The translations under genes were made by a program, and so were the position numbers. The notes under the pieces are model-generated. The model did no database searches and was not told the DNA's origin. It saw nothing but the letters and a program-made list of their open reading frames with translations. Shown here one piece after another: positions 43,566-52,751 of a stretch of 64,000 bases of DNA. The number at the start of each line of letters is the position of its first letter. Positions within the stretch are counted from its first letter, which is position 1. The DNA comes from Ardenticatenaceae bacterium (lineage in GTDB: Bacteria > Chloroflexota > Anaerolineae > Promineifilales > Promineifilaceae), in the NCBI GenBank assembly GCA_030065875.1, contig JASJCR010000014.1, positions 17,341 through 81,340 of the forward strand, in the 5' to 3' direction.

Positions 43566-46184
43566 ATGAAAAAAGGAAATTGGTTTTGGCTGCTTTCATT
43601 GATTTTGGCCGTGACTTTGCTGTTGGCTGCCTGTGGCGGGGCCCAACAGGAAGTTATCGGTGAAGATCCTGAGCCGGAAACGGCTGAGGAGGCGGTTGAA
43701 GAAGAAGCCCCAGAGGAAGAAGCTGAAGAAGAAATGGAAGATGAGGAGATGGAAGAAGAGTCAGCCGCACTAGAAGGCGATCCCATCGTATTGGGTGGCC
43801 TGGCCCCTCTCTCTGCTCCTGGAGCGGTCGTGGGTGGTGAAGCGATGCGCGAGGCAATGGTCATCGCCGTCGAAGAGCTCAATGAAGCCGGCGGGATTTT
43901 AGGCCGGCCGGTGGAGCTGGTCATCGTGGACACCGAGGGTCTGCCGGAGCGCGGCACGGCCGTCATGGAAAAATTGATCAACCAGGATAATGTCGTGGCC
44001 GTTGGTGGTGGATATCACTCCTCCGTGGGGGTGGCCGCCAAAGAAGTGGCTAGAGACAACAACACCCCGGTTGTTTTTGCCGAAACGTGGAACGACACGA
44101 TTACCAGCACCAAATATGATCAAATTTTCCGCATCGCTCCGCTGAGCTCAGAAGTGTCGGCCGTGGATGTGCGCTTTGTTTCCGCCCTACCCGGCATCGA
44201 GAAAGTGGTCATCGTCACTGAAAACACCGACTACGGCATTCCGGCTGCCGAAGACACAACCAACGGCCTCGCTGAATCCGGCATTGAAGCGGTCACTTTT
44301 GGAGTAGACATCGGCACCCAGGATTTTGCCGGGATCGTCGAGCGGGTCAAAGCGGAAGATCCGGACATGATCATGGTGCTGGCCACCGGCGAAGCGGCGT
44401 ATAATTTCCAGCAGCAGGCAGCCGACGCCGGGATTGGTCCACAGGATGTGCCGATGATGTGCAACCAGGTCTCCCTCGAATCGGAAGCGTACTGGACCAA
44501 CGTCCCCGACGGCAATTTCTGCTTTGTGCGGCGCGTCGGCCTACCGGAGTCACTCTACAACGACGTGGCCAAGGCGTTTGTGGCCAAGTACACCGAGCGT
44601 ACCGGCAAAGAAGCGGCCGAATCATACGCCCTTGAAGCGTACGACTCCATTATGATTATCGCCCAGGCGATTGAAGATGCCGGCAGCACCGACTCGGATG
44701 CCGTTATCACCGCTCTGGAAAATATTACCTTTGAAGGGACGCTGGGTACGATCACCTTCCCATATGGACGAAACAACGATCCGGCTGATGCGGGCGTTGA
44801 TGATAAATTCTGGCACCAGTTCCCGGATCCGGCGATCACCATCGTGCAGTATCAGGAATCCGGACAGGACAGCACTGTGGCTCCGGTTGTCTTCCCGGCC
44901 ACCTATCAAACCGGCCAGCCTTATCTTTCCAGCGCCGGTGATTTTATCGAGCTGGGTGAGGTTGACGTCTCCGGCACAATCGCCGATGTGGGTGAAGAGG
45001 AAGAGATGATGCTGGAGTGTGACGGTCCGATTCGCCTCGGCGGTCTGGCTCCTCTTTCTGCTCCAGGAGCGGTCGTAGGTGGCGAGGCCATGCGTGAAGC
45101 GATGAATATCGCTGCGGAAGAACTCAACGAGGCCGGCGGCATCCTGGGCTGTGAGGTAGAGCTGATCATCGTGGACACCGAGGGTCTGCCGGAGCGCGGC
45201 ACGGCCGTCATGGAAAAATTGATCAATCAGGATAATGTCGTGGCCGTTGGCGGTGGCTATCATTCTTCTGTGGGGGTGGCGGCCAAGGAAGTGGCTCGCG
45301 ATAACAACACCCCGGTTGTTTTTGCCGAAACGTGGAACGATACGATTACCAGCTCCCAATACGATCAGATTTTCCGCATCGCCCCGCTGAGCTCCGAAGT
45401 GTCGGCCGTTGACGTGCGCTTTGTTACCTCGCTGCCGGACATTGGGAAAGTGGTCATCGTCACTGAAAACACCGACTACGGCATTCCGGCCGCTGAAGAC
45501 ACAACCAACGGACTGGCCGAATCCGGTATCGAAGCGGTCACGTTTGGAGTCGACATCGGCACCCAGGATTTTGCCGGGATCGTGGAGCGGGTCAAAGCGG
45601 AAGATCCGGACATGATCATGGTTCTGGCCACCGGGGAAGCGGCGTACAACTTTACGCAGCAGGCGGCCGACGCTGGGATTGGTCCGCAGGATGTGCCGAT
45701 GATGTGCAACCAGGTTTCGCTGGAGTCGGAAGCGTTCTGGACCAACGTGCCGGACGGTAACCTGTGCTTTGTGCGGCGCGTCGGCCTGCCGGAGTCACTC
45801 TACAACGACGTGGCCAAGGCGTTTGTGGCCAAGTACACCGAGCGCACCGGCAAAGAAGCGGCCGAATCCTACGCCCTCGAAGCGTATGACTCCATTATGA
45901 TCATCGCCCAGGCGATTACTGAAGCCGGCTCGCTTGAGCCGGATGCGATCATCGCCGCCCTGGAAGGGATTACCTTTGAAGGAACGTTGGGCACCATTAC
46001 CTTCCCTTACGGCAGTGAAAACACGCCGGAAGATGCCGGTGTTGATCCAAAATTCTGGCATCAGTTCCCGGATCCGGCGATTACCATCGTGCAGTATCAG
46101 GAAGAAGGGCAGGACAGCACCAATGCGGCCGTCGTCTTCCCCGAAACGTTCCAGACGGCCGAGCCGATTCTCGTCAATCAGTAA
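43566..46184 (+). CDS. LIV-type substrate-binding lipoprotein, tandem fusion of two copies
   Basis: 872 residues. A lipoprotein signal ends in LAAC, followed by an acidic Glu-rich linker. Two complete Leu/Ile/Val-binding-type periplasmic domains follow (~73-455 and ~489-872), offset by 415 codons. Both open LGGLAPLSAPGAVVGG and both contain GGGYHSSVGVAAKEVARD and WHQFPDPAITIVQYQ. Family members have a single domain of about 380-400 residues. The copies also agree closely in DNA, for example at VDTEGLPERGTAVMEKL, so duplication is recent or maintained by conversion. AAGGAG precedes the ATG. It delivers branched-chain or polar amino acids or amides to the downstream permeases. Confidence 0.93.
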   Translation: MKKGNWFWLLSLILAVTLLLAACGGAQQEVIGEDPEPETAEEAVEEEAPEEEAEEEMEDEEMEEESAALEGDPIVLGGLAPLSAPGAVVGGEAMREAMVIAVEELNEAGGILGRPVELVIVDTEGLPERGTAVMEKLINQDNVVAVGGGYHSSVGVAAKEVARDNNTPVVFAETWNDTITSTKYDQIFRIAPLSSEVSAVDVRFVSALPGIEKVVIVTENTDYGIPAAEDTTNGLAESGIEAVTFGVDIGTQDFAGIVERVKAEDPDMIMVLATGEAAYNFQQQAADAGIGPQDVPMMCNQVSLESEAYWTNVPDGNFCFVRRVGLPESLYNDVAKAFVAKYTERTGKEAAESYALEAYDSIMIIAQAIEDAGSTDSDAVITALENITFEGTLGTITFPYGRNNDPADAGVDDKFWHQFPDPAITIVQYQESGQDSTVAPVVFPATYQTGQPYLSSAGDFIELGEVDVSGTIADVGEEEEMMLECDGPIRLGGLAPLSAPGAVVGGEAMREAMNIAAEELNEAGGILGCEVELIIVDTEGLPERGTAVMEKLINQDNVVAVGGGYHSSVGVAAKEVARDNNTPVVFAETWNDTITSSQYDQIFRIAPLSSEVSAVDVRFVTSLPDIGKVVIVTENTDYGIPAAEDTTNGLAESGIEAVTFGVDIGTQDFAGIVERVKAEDPDMIMVLATGEAAYNFTQQAADAGIGPQDVPMMCNQVSLESEAFWTNVPDGNLCFVRRVGLPESLYNDVAKAFVAKYTERTGKEAAESYALEAYDSIMIIAQAITEAGSLEPDAIIAALEGITFEGTLGTITFPYGSENTPEDAGVDPKFWHQFPDPAITIVQYQEEGQDSTNAAVVFPETFQTAEPILVNQ

Positions 46185-46207
46185 CGCCACCACTTTGTAG
46201 CATAACG

Positions 46208-46248
46208 GCCGCGGATTGTCTGGACATTTGATCCAGGCAATCCGCGGC
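46208..46248 (+). terminator. Hairpin between binding-protein and permease genes
   Basis: The 17-nt arms GCCGCGGATTGTCTGGA and TCCAGGCAATCCGCGGC have one mismatch and enclose a 7-nt loop. There is no T-run, so it may attenuate transcription or protect the upstream mRNA rather than end it. The stem is related to 10178-10214. Confidence 0.65.
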
Positions 46249-46262
46249 TCAAAGATAAACGC

Positions 46263-47507
46263 ATGGAATTTGGCTATATTTTTTGGTGGACCCTCCTCTG
46301 GGTCATCGGCTGGGGCATCATTGGCAATATCGTTACTCCCCGAATCTATTTGCGCAGAGACCTGGATGTGTCACAGGCCGGTCTGGTGGGAGCCAGCGTG
46401 GGAGCGGCCACTGGGCCGGTGGGCTTGATCCCGCTGTGGCTGCGAACCCCTCAACTAAGCGCCCGCTGGTCGGTCATACCGGGTTTGCTGGTGATCGTCA
46501 TCCTGGCTTTTGCCTTCGCCCAGGCTGATCCGGACAATTTGTGCGTGGCCAGCAGCAGCTTTATTTATTCGCAGCTGTCAAACGGCATTGTCATCGGCAT
46601 TATTTACGGGCTGATGGCTCTTGGCTTGACCCTCATTTTTTCAATTTTAGGGGTGGTGAGCTTCGCCCACGGCGAATTTTACATGATCGGGGGAATGGTT
46701 GTTTACTACTTTTTAAACGTCTGGTTTGAGGGGAGTAGCCCCATTATGGCGATTTTAGCCGCCTGCCTGGTGACGTTCGCCATCGGGGTCATTTTTGAAA
46801 GAATTTTTCTGGCACCGATGCACTCCGGAGAGGTAGAACGACCGGGGGAATACGCCATCCTGGTCACCTTTGGTCTCGCTTTTTTCCTGCAGTATCTGGT
46901 GCAGGCCACGGCCGGAGCCAACCCGGTCAAGGCGCAGCGCTTTTTTGACTTCCCCCAATACGAGCTGACCTCCAGCTCGGGGGCTGAAATTATTACGACC
47001 ACGCGGGGGAATTTATCGTTGTTCGACGCGGTTTCCATTCCCAATCCGCGCTTCACGGCCGCCCTGATCGCCATTCTGATGCTTATTCTGCTGCTGATAT
47101 TTTTATATCGCACCTGGGTCGGCCGCGGCCTGCGAGCGGTCAGCGAAGATCGGCAGGCGGCGGCGGTAGCCGGTATTAACCCGGCCACCATGAATACGCT
47201 GGCCTTTGGTCTGGGCGGCATGCTGGCCGGATTATCCGGAGCCACCCTGGTACAGGTTTTTTCCTGGCTGCCACAGGTTGGGGTGGTGGCTTCGGCCAGG
47301 TCGTTTGTGATCATCGTTTTAGGTGGGATGGGTTCGCTGCCGGGAGCGTTTGTTGGCGGTTTAATGGTCGGCTTGTTTGAGGCGGCCGGAGCCGGGTGTA
47401 TCCCCGATCCCACTCGCGCGGCCGGCTATATTCCCGCTTACGGCATGATCATCCTGACCCTCGTCCTGCTCCTGAAGCCAACCGGTCTCTTTGGGAGGGA
47501 GTTATGA
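46263..47507 (+). CDS. livH: Branched-chain amino-acid ABC permease, LivH-type
   Basis: 414 residues. The conserved permease core starts near residue 105 (SNGIVIGIIYGLMALGLTLIFSILGVVSFAHGEFYM). It ends with the LivH hallmark RSFVIIVLGGMGSLPGAFVGG. A typical LivH has about 300 residues; here ~100 extra N-terminal residues add one or two membrane helices. The 3' end overlaps livM by 4 nt (ATGA). It forms the channel with LivM. Confidence 0.92.
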   Translation: MEFGYIFWWTLLWVIGWGIIGNIVTPRIYLRRDLDVSQAGLVGASVGAATGPVGLIPLWLRTPQLSARWSVIPGLLVIVILAFAFAQADPDNLCVASSSFIYSQLSNGIVIGIIYGLMALGLTLIFSILGVVSFAHGEFYMIGGMVVYYFLNVWFEGSSPIMAILAACLVTFAIGVIFERIFLAPMHSGEVERPGEYAILVTFGLAFFLQYLVQATAGANPVKAQRFFDFPQYELTSSSGAEIITTTRGNLSLFDAVSIPNPRFTAALIAILMLILLLIFLYRTWVGRGLRAVSEDRQAAAVAGINPATMNTLAFGLGGMLAGLSGATLVQVFSWLPQVGVVASARSFVIIVLGGMGSLPGAFVGGLMVGLFEAAGAGCIPDPTRAAGYIPAYGMIILTLVLLLKPTGLFGREL

Positions 47508-48712
47508 GCCTGGAACGGAAAAAGATTCCAACCTACCTGGGGTATCTGGCCACCGCCTTCCTGCTGGCCTTTCCTTTTGTGTACAGTCGGGCGGATTACG
47601 ATTTCATCATGCACCTGTGGATTACCGCCTTCTATTACGCCATCCTGGCTTCGAGCTGGTCGCTGCTGGCCGGTTACGCCGGTCAATTTTCGTTTGGCCA
47701 CATGGCCTTTATGGCGATTGGTGCTTACGGCGCGGCGCTTTACTCCAACTACATCCGCTTTGTCACCAATCCAACCGGCACCTGCACGGAGATTCCGTTT
47801 TTTGGCCAGTATCTGATCATTCTCGACGCCCAGGGGGTGACGTCAGCCAGCAACTCCTGCCTCGATATCGCCCGGGAGACGCTGCCTCGAGGCACGGTGA
47901 TCACCCAGCCATCGGTGTGGACGGGCATCTTGATCGGGGTGCTGCTGGGGGCGCTGTTTGGCTTTCTGATCGGCCGGCTGGTGTTGCGTCTGCGCGCCAC
48001 CTATCTGGCCCTGTTTACCATCGGATTTTCCGAAATTTTGCGGGCGGCGATCAGCGCCGAAATCGATATCACCCAGGGGCAGGCCGGTCTGGAACTGCCG
48101 CCCCTTTTTCCGGTGGGCATCTTTGGCTATGCGCCGACCGACAAGCTGCCAACCTATTACGTGATGCTGCTTGTCTTTATCGCGTCGATGGGCATCATGA
48201 CCTGGCTGGTCAATTCCCGATTTGGTCTTTTTGTGCGCTCAATTCGGGAAGATGAGGAAGCAGCCGCGGCCCTGGGAGTGAACGTCGTCAAATACAAGGT
48301 GCGGGTATTTGTCATCACTTCGACGATTGCCGCCGCGGCCGGTGCGCTGCAGGGGCACTATATCGGCATCATTACCCCAAACATCCTAATAATTTTGCAG
48401 ATGTCGCTGGTCATCGCCATGGCGGTGATTGGTGGGGTCGAGAATATCTATGCGGCCGCCATCGGGGCGATCATCATCCAGTTTGTCCTTGAATTTTTGC
48501 GCAACAGCTTTGATATCGGGCCGTTTGTGATCGACATGTCGATCTGGCGCCTGGTGGTCTTCGGACTGATTCTCATGTTGACCCTCAGATTTCAGCGCAA
48601 CGGGTTGATCCAGCCGCTTCTCGACTGGTTTTCCAGATCGGACGTCGCGGCTGAAACGGTGGCTATCCGCCAGCAGGAGTCAATCGGCGAACCAGGGGGA
48701 GGTGAAGCGTGA
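47504..48712 (+). CDS. livM: Branched-chain amino-acid ABC permease, LivM-type
   Basis: 402 residues with about nine membrane helices. LivM marks are ASSWSLLAGYAGQFSFGHMAF and FLIGRLVLRLRATYLALFT, and the EAA-like loop reads VRSIREDEEAAAALGVNV. Its ATG overlaps the livH stop and GGGAGG precedes it. It overlaps livG by 4 nt. It is the second channel subunit. Confidence 0.94.
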   Translation: MSLERKKIPTYLGYLATAFLLAFPFVYSRADYDFIMHLWITAFYYAILASSWSLLAGYAGQFSFGHMAFMAIGAYGAALYSNYIRFVTNPTGTCTEIPFFGQYLIILDAQGVTSASNSCLDIARETLPRGTVITQPSVWTGILIGVLLGALFGFLIGRLVLRLRATYLALFTIGFSEILRAAISAEIDITQGQAGLELPPLFPVGIFGYAPTDKLPTYYVMLLVFIASMGIMTWLVNSRFGLFVRSIREDEEAAAALGVNVVKYKVRVFVITSTIAAAAGALQGHYIGIITPNILIILQMSLVIAMAVIGGVENIYAAAIGAIIIQFVLEFLRNSFDIGPFVIDMSIWRLVVFGLILMLTLRFQRNGLIQPLLDWFSRSDVAAETVAIRQQESIGEPGGGEA

Positions 48713-49476
48713 TCCATCTACAGGTCAACAATATTTTTAAAAACTTCGGTGGTTTACAGGTCTTAAATGGGGTCTCGTTCGAGGTAAATGGACCGGAGCT
48801 CATCGGCTTAATCGGACCCAACGGGGCCGGCAAAACGACGATGACCAATATTTTGGATGGGGCGATCAAGCCATCAAGCGGCACCGTTTATCTCAACGGT
48901 CAGCGGGTTGATCCTCTCCCTCCTTATGAAGTGGCCCATGCTGGGCTCGGTCGCACCTTTCAGGTCACCCGCTCTTTTCGCCGCATGACGGTTTTGGAAA
49001 ATCTCTATGTCCCGGCGATGGCCATGGATGGCTCTCGCAAACAGGCGGACTGCGTCGAACAGGCGATGGAGGTTCTTAAATTTTTGACCATCGATCATCT
49101 GCGCAACGAGTTTGGCCGGGCGCTATCCGGCGGGCAGCAAAAGCTGCTTGAGCTCGGCCGGCTGCTTATGCTCGACCCGGACATCATCATTCTGGATGAG
49201 CCGTTTGCGGGGGTGCATCCCAAATTGATGGAGATCATCTACCAGTATATTTACCGGGTCAATGAAGACGGCAAGGCGATCATTATTATCAGTCACGACA
49301 TGGACACCATTTTTACCCTCAGCAAGCGGCTGCTGGTGCTCAATTACGGAGATTTAATCGCCGATGGGGATCCCGAGGTGGTGAAAAACGATCCGGCCGT
49401 GATCGAAGCGTATCTCGGCCATGATGACGAAGATTTTGCCGACAAGCTGGTCAGCTCAAATGGGAGTGAAGCATGA
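48709..49476 (+). CDS. livG: Branched-chain amino-acid ABC ATPase, LivG-type
   Basis: 255 residues. Walker A GPNGAGKTT (36-44), the signature LSGGQQK, Walker B IIILDEPFAGVHP and the H-loop ISHDMD are all present. The start is GTG overlapping the livM stop; GGGGGAGG lies upstream. It pairs with LivF to power import. Confidence 0.94.
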   Translation: MIHLQVNNIFKNFGGLQVLNGVSFEVNGPELIGLIGPNGAGKTTMTNILDGAIKPSSGTVYLNGQRVDPLPPYEVAHAGLGRTFQVTRSFRRMTVLENLYVPAMAMDGSRKQADCVEQAMEVLKFLTIDHLRNEFGRALSGGQQKLLELGRLLMLDPDIIILDEPFAGVHPKLMEIIYQYIYRVNEDGKAIIIISHDMDTIFTLSKRLLVLNYGDLIADGDPEVVKNDPAVIEAYLGHDDEDFADKLVSSNGSEA

Positions 49477-50201
49477 GTCAGAAAGGACAGATCATGCTGG
49501 AAATGAAAGACCTGTATGTCGGTTATTATCGAGATCTGAATATCCTGCAAAATCTCAACATCACGGTTGAAAAGGGAAAAATCACCACCATTTTAGGGGC
49601 CAATGGTGTTGGAAAATCAACGACATTGAAGGCGGTTTATGGCTTCCTAAAACCGAATGACGGCGAAATCCTGCTCGATGGAAAAAGCGTGTTGGGCATT
49701 CCCATACACGAACGGATTCGGCTGGGGTTGGCGTACATTCCCCAGCAGCCGGGCGTTTTTCGACACATGTCGGTGGAAGAAAACCTCGAGGTTGGGGCGT
49801 GGACCTTTAAACGGGATAAAGCGCGCATCAAGCGCAAGCTGGAAGAAAATTACGAGCGGTTTCCGATTTTACGCGACAAAAGAAAGCAAAACGCCGGAGA
49901 ATTATCCGGGGGGCAGCAGCGCATGGTTGAAATCGGCCGCACGCTCATGACCGATCCGATCATGATTTTGGTAGATGAACCCACGGCAGGATTATCCAAA
50001 ATGCTCTCTGAAGAGGTTTACCAGATGCTGGTTGACCTGCGCGATCGCGATGGGCAGACAATTTTGCTGGTCGATCAGGAAATTCGGCAGGCGCTTAAGA
50101 TTACCGATTACGTTTACGTGCTCGAACTCGGCCGCAACAAATACGAAGGCCCTGCTTCTGAATTTACCAACCTGGAAAAGGCGTTCTGGGTTGGAGGGTA
50201 A
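49473..50201 (+). CDS. livF: Branched-chain amino-acid ABC ATPase, LivF-type
   Basis: 242 residues. Walker A GANGVGKST (42-50), the signature LSGGQQRMVE, Walker B MILVDEPTAGLS and the LivF-typical LVDQEIRQAL after the D-loop are present. It overlaps livG (ATGA). An aminotransferase gene follows 26 nt later, which extends the transport operon into amino-acid metabolism. Confidence 0.94.
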   Translation: MSQKGQIMLEMKDLYVGYYRDLNILQNLNITVEKGKITTILGANGVGKSTTLKAVYGFLKPNDGEILLDGKSVLGIPIHERIRLGLAYIPQQPGVFRHMSVEENLEVGAWTFKRDKARIKRKLEENYERFPILRDKRKQNAGELSGGQQRMVEIGRTLMTDPIMILVDEPTAGLSKMLSEEVYQMLVDLRDRDGQTILLVDQEIRQALKITDYVYVLELGRNKYEGPASEFTNLEKAFWVGG

Positions 50202-50227
50202 GAGCTCTGACTTCCGCGAAAAAAATC

Positions 50228-51526
50228 ATGAATCTTAATCCATCAATCGCCCATCATCTCACTCCCTCGCCAACCCTGCACATCAACGAGCAGGTTCGCG
50301 CCCGGTGGGCGGCCGGGGAAACCGTCTATCACTTCGGTTTTGGGGAATCCCGCTTTTCGGTGCACCCCAGGCTGCAGGCAGCCCTGGCGGCAAATGCCCA
50401 TCGCAAAGCGTACCCGCCGGTGCAGGGGGTTCCTGAGTTGCGGGAGGCGATCGCCGCGCACGACAGTCGCTGGCTGGGAATTTCCTGCGCAGCCGAGCAA
50501 ATCATCGTGGGGCCGGGCAGTAAATCATTAATTTACATTCTGCAGATGGCCCTGGCCGGTGATTTGATCCTGCCCATTCCATCATGGGTCTCTTATGCGC
50601 CACAGGCCAATCTATTGGGCAAACCTGTCCATTTTGTGTCGGCTGCTGCCGAAGACGGTTATCAGATGACAATAGAGAACCTTGACGCCGTCGTTCAGGG
50701 TATTTCAACCGGTCAAAAACTGCTCATTCTGAATACACCAAGCAATCCAACCGGGCAGATGCTCACCGCAGAACTTTTAATCGAGTTGGCAGATTACTGC
50801 CGTGCCCATCAGGTTTTTATCATCAGCGACGAAATTTATGGGGAGGTGCCGCACGGTCTTCAACCTCATCTCTCACCTTCTCGCTTTTACCCTGAAGGGA
50901 CGATCGTGGTTGGGGGGATGAGCAAGCACCTCTCGCTCGGAGGATGGCGGCTCGGCCGGGCGATCATTCCGGAGGCGCTGTCAGAGAAGTTGATGCCGGC
51001 TCTTCTCAGCATCGCCAGCGAAATCTGGTCCTCTCCTAGCGCCCCCATCCAATACGCGGCCCTCACGGCGTATGTAGGTGATTCGGAGGTGCAGGCGTAT
51101 GTCGAAAAATGTACGGCCATTCACGCTGCCCGGACCCAGCACATCTGGAGCTGGCTCGATGAAATAGGCATTCAGGTGGCCCAACCGCAGGGTGGATTTT
51201 ACATGATGCCCAACTTTAACCGCTGGCGGGAACCGCTGGCAGAAATTGGCGTTCACACCTCAGAAGATTTAGCTGGCCATCTGCTCGATAAATACCAGCT
51301 CGCCTTCCTGCCCGGCACGGCGTTTGGAACGGATCCGGCCGATCTGTCGCTGCGCCTGGCCACCAGCTTTATCGATATGGAAACCACTGAAGCGGCCGAT
51401 AGGATTTTAGATGCCTGGCACGGGTCCAAAAATCCTGAAGCGTTTATGGAAGATCATCATCCACAAACGGCCGCGGCCCTCCGGCAGCTGCAGCGCTTTA
51501 TAAGCTCTGTAAAGGGGTCGCTGTAA
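50228..51526 (+). CDS. Class I/II PLP aminotransferase
   Basis: 432 residues of the fold-type I aspartate-aminotransferase group. Seen: YPPVQGVPELREAIA (N-terminal substrate region), GPGSKSLIYILQ (phosphate), NTPSNPTGQM, ISDEIYGEVPH (pyridine Asp and Tyr) and GGMSKHLSLGGWRLG with K233 as the Schiff-base lysine. It is likely to act on amino acids brought in by the LIV transporter encoded just upstream. The exact amino acid is unknown. Confidence 0.93.
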   Translation: MNLNPSIAHHLTPSPTLHINEQVRARWAAGETVYHFGFGESRFSVHPRLQAALAANAHRKAYPPVQGVPELREAIAAHDSRWLGISCAAEQIIVGPGSKSLIYILQMALAGDLILPIPSWVSYAPQANLLGKPVHFVSAAAEDGYQMTIENLDAVVQGISTGQKLLILNTPSNPTGQMLTAELLIELADYCRAHQVFIISDEIYGEVPHGLQPHLSPSRFYPEGTIVVGGMSKHLSLGGWRLGRAIIPEALSEKLMPALLSIASEIWSSPSAPIQYAALTAYVGDSEVQAYVEKCTAIHAARTQHIWSWLDEIGIQVAQPQGGFYMMPNFNRWREPLAEIGVHTSEDLAGHLLDKYQLAFLPGTAFGTDPADLSLRLATSFIDMETTEAADRILDAWHGSKNPEAFMEDHHPQTAAALRQLQRFISSVKGSL

Positions 51527-51549
51527 ATATGACCGTCAATTTTCAGAAA

Positions 51550-51627
51550 TCACCGCGAAGAGCACGGAGAACGCAGAGAAAGCTCCGTGTTGAGAGGTTC
51601 TCAGCGCTCTCCTGTTCTCTGCGGTGA
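51550..51627. repeat. Degenerate inverted repeat between the aminotransferase and GNAT genes
   Basis: TCACCGCGAAGAG on the left faces TTCTCTGCGGTGA on the right, with CGGAGAACGCAGAG and CTCCTGTTCTCTG in between. It resembles commonly dispersed intergenic repeats of the CACCGCG type. Confidence 0.45.
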
Positions 51628-51671
51628 GCTAAGTTGTGTAATTAATTTCTGTGTTTTTGTGGTGAATCAAA

Positions 51672-52520
51672 ATGAAATTAATCGTTCGACCCCTAAAAAC
51701 CCCGGAAGACGGCCGGGCCATTGAAGAAATTACCATGGCCGCCTGGGGAAGCGACTCAAAGGATGTCATCCCCTTTCATTTGAGTTTTACTGTGGCCAAG
51801 GAAAACGGCGGGGTGGTCCTGATCGCGTTTGATGGCGATCGGCCGATCGGCTTTTGCTGGGGATTCTGGGCATATGTCGCCGAAGCAGGACGGTGGAAAT
51901 GCGCCTCACACATGGCGGCGGTGATCCCCGAATACAAAGGTCGCGGCATCGGGGAAAAGATTAAATGGGCGCAGCAGGAGTACGCCAGCCGAGCAGGATT
52001 TGACCAAATCACCTGGACCTATGATCCGCTGGAGACGCTAAACGGCACCCTCAATATTCGCAAGCTGGGCGCGGTTTGCTCTGAATATTTTCCAAACCTT
52101 TACGGTGATTTGGATGATGATTTAAACAAGGGATTTCCCACCGACCGCTTTCGCGTCGATTGGTGGGTCACTTCCTATTGGGTGGCCATTCACAAAAGCG
52201 GAAAATACACGAACTATACGATGGAGTTTGTCAACGAACATCCCCATCTCTGCCTAAATCCCACTTCTACTGAAGGTTTGCCCGAGGTCATTTCACTGAG
52301 ATTTGATCCTCTGACTGACGAAGCCGAACCGATCTGTTTTGTGAGTGTTCCCCGCCACTTTCAAAAAATCAAAGGAGAAAATCCGGAACTGGCTCTGACC
52401 TGGCGCTTCCAAACCCGAGAGCTTTTTCAAAAGGCGTTTTCCTTAGGCCTGACGGTCATCGATCTCGTTGCCGATGATGATCTCTGTTACTATATCCTTG
52501 AAAAACATTTTAGAATTTGA
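51672..52520 (+). CDS. COG3375-type GNAT acyltransferase
   Basis: 282 residues. The GNAT acyl-CoA site is clear: MAAVIPEYKGRGIGEKIKWAQ, followed by TWTYDPLETLNGTLNIRKLG. The long C-terminal extension (DRFRVDWWVTSYWV...) is typical of COG3375 proteins. In several bacteria such genes sit beside an N-succinylamino-acid racemase/OSBS gene, as here, and some act as D-amino-acid N-succinyltransferases. That role is an inference from context. Confidence 0.85.
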   Translation: MKLIVRPLKTPEDGRAIEEITMAAWGSDSKDVIPFHLSFTVAKENGGVVLIAFDGDRPIGFCWGFWAYVAEAGRWKCASHMAAVIPEYKGRGIGEKIKWAQQEYASRAGFDQITWTYDPLETLNGTLNIRKLGAVCSEYFPNLYGDLDDDLNKGFPTDRFRVDWWVTSYWVAIHKSGKYTNYTMEFVNEHPHLCLNPTSTEGLPEVISLRFDPLTDEAEPICFVSVPRHFQKIKGENPELALTWRFQTRELFQKAFSLGLTVIDLVADDDLCYYILEKHFRI

Positions 52521-52544
52521 AAGATCAAACCTGGTTAAAATTCT

Positions 52545-52630
52545 GGAAAACAGGATGACACGAATTAACACGGATTTTCACAGATTTCTCTCTCTAATCT
52601 GCGAAAATCTGCGGATACCTTATTTCAGAA
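52545..52630. repeat. Imperfect inverted repeat (TCTGCGAAAATCTGCGGA type)
   Basis: AACACGGATTTTCACAGATT faces AATCTGCGAAAATCTGCGGA across a CT-rich loop. The same short motif, ATCTGCGAAAATCTGCG, occurs near 3911-3932, so this is a dispersed intergenic repeat. Confidence 0.55.
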
Positions 52631-52648
52631 AATATTTTGTAACTTACC

Positions 52649-52717
52649 TAACTCAAGTTGCGGTCTCTTTGACCGATAGATTTATTCATCGGGAAGATAA
52701 GGTAGCAACTTGAGTTA
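52649..52717. repeat. 13-bp perfect inverted repeat before the OSBS-like gene
   Basis: TAACTCAAGTTGC (52649-52661) and GCAACTTGAGTTA (52705-52717) enclose a second hairpin, CCGAT/ATCGG. It lies 35 nt before the start codon and could be a small mobile-derived element or a 5' structure. Confidence 0.6.
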
Positions 52718-52751
52718 TTACTTAGAAGAAGTCGAGCTTATTGGAGTACTT

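Noticed and set aside
44622..45359. 245-codon minus-strand open frame opposite the duplicated binding protein
   Set aside because: It is a shadow of the real gene with no recognisable protein features.
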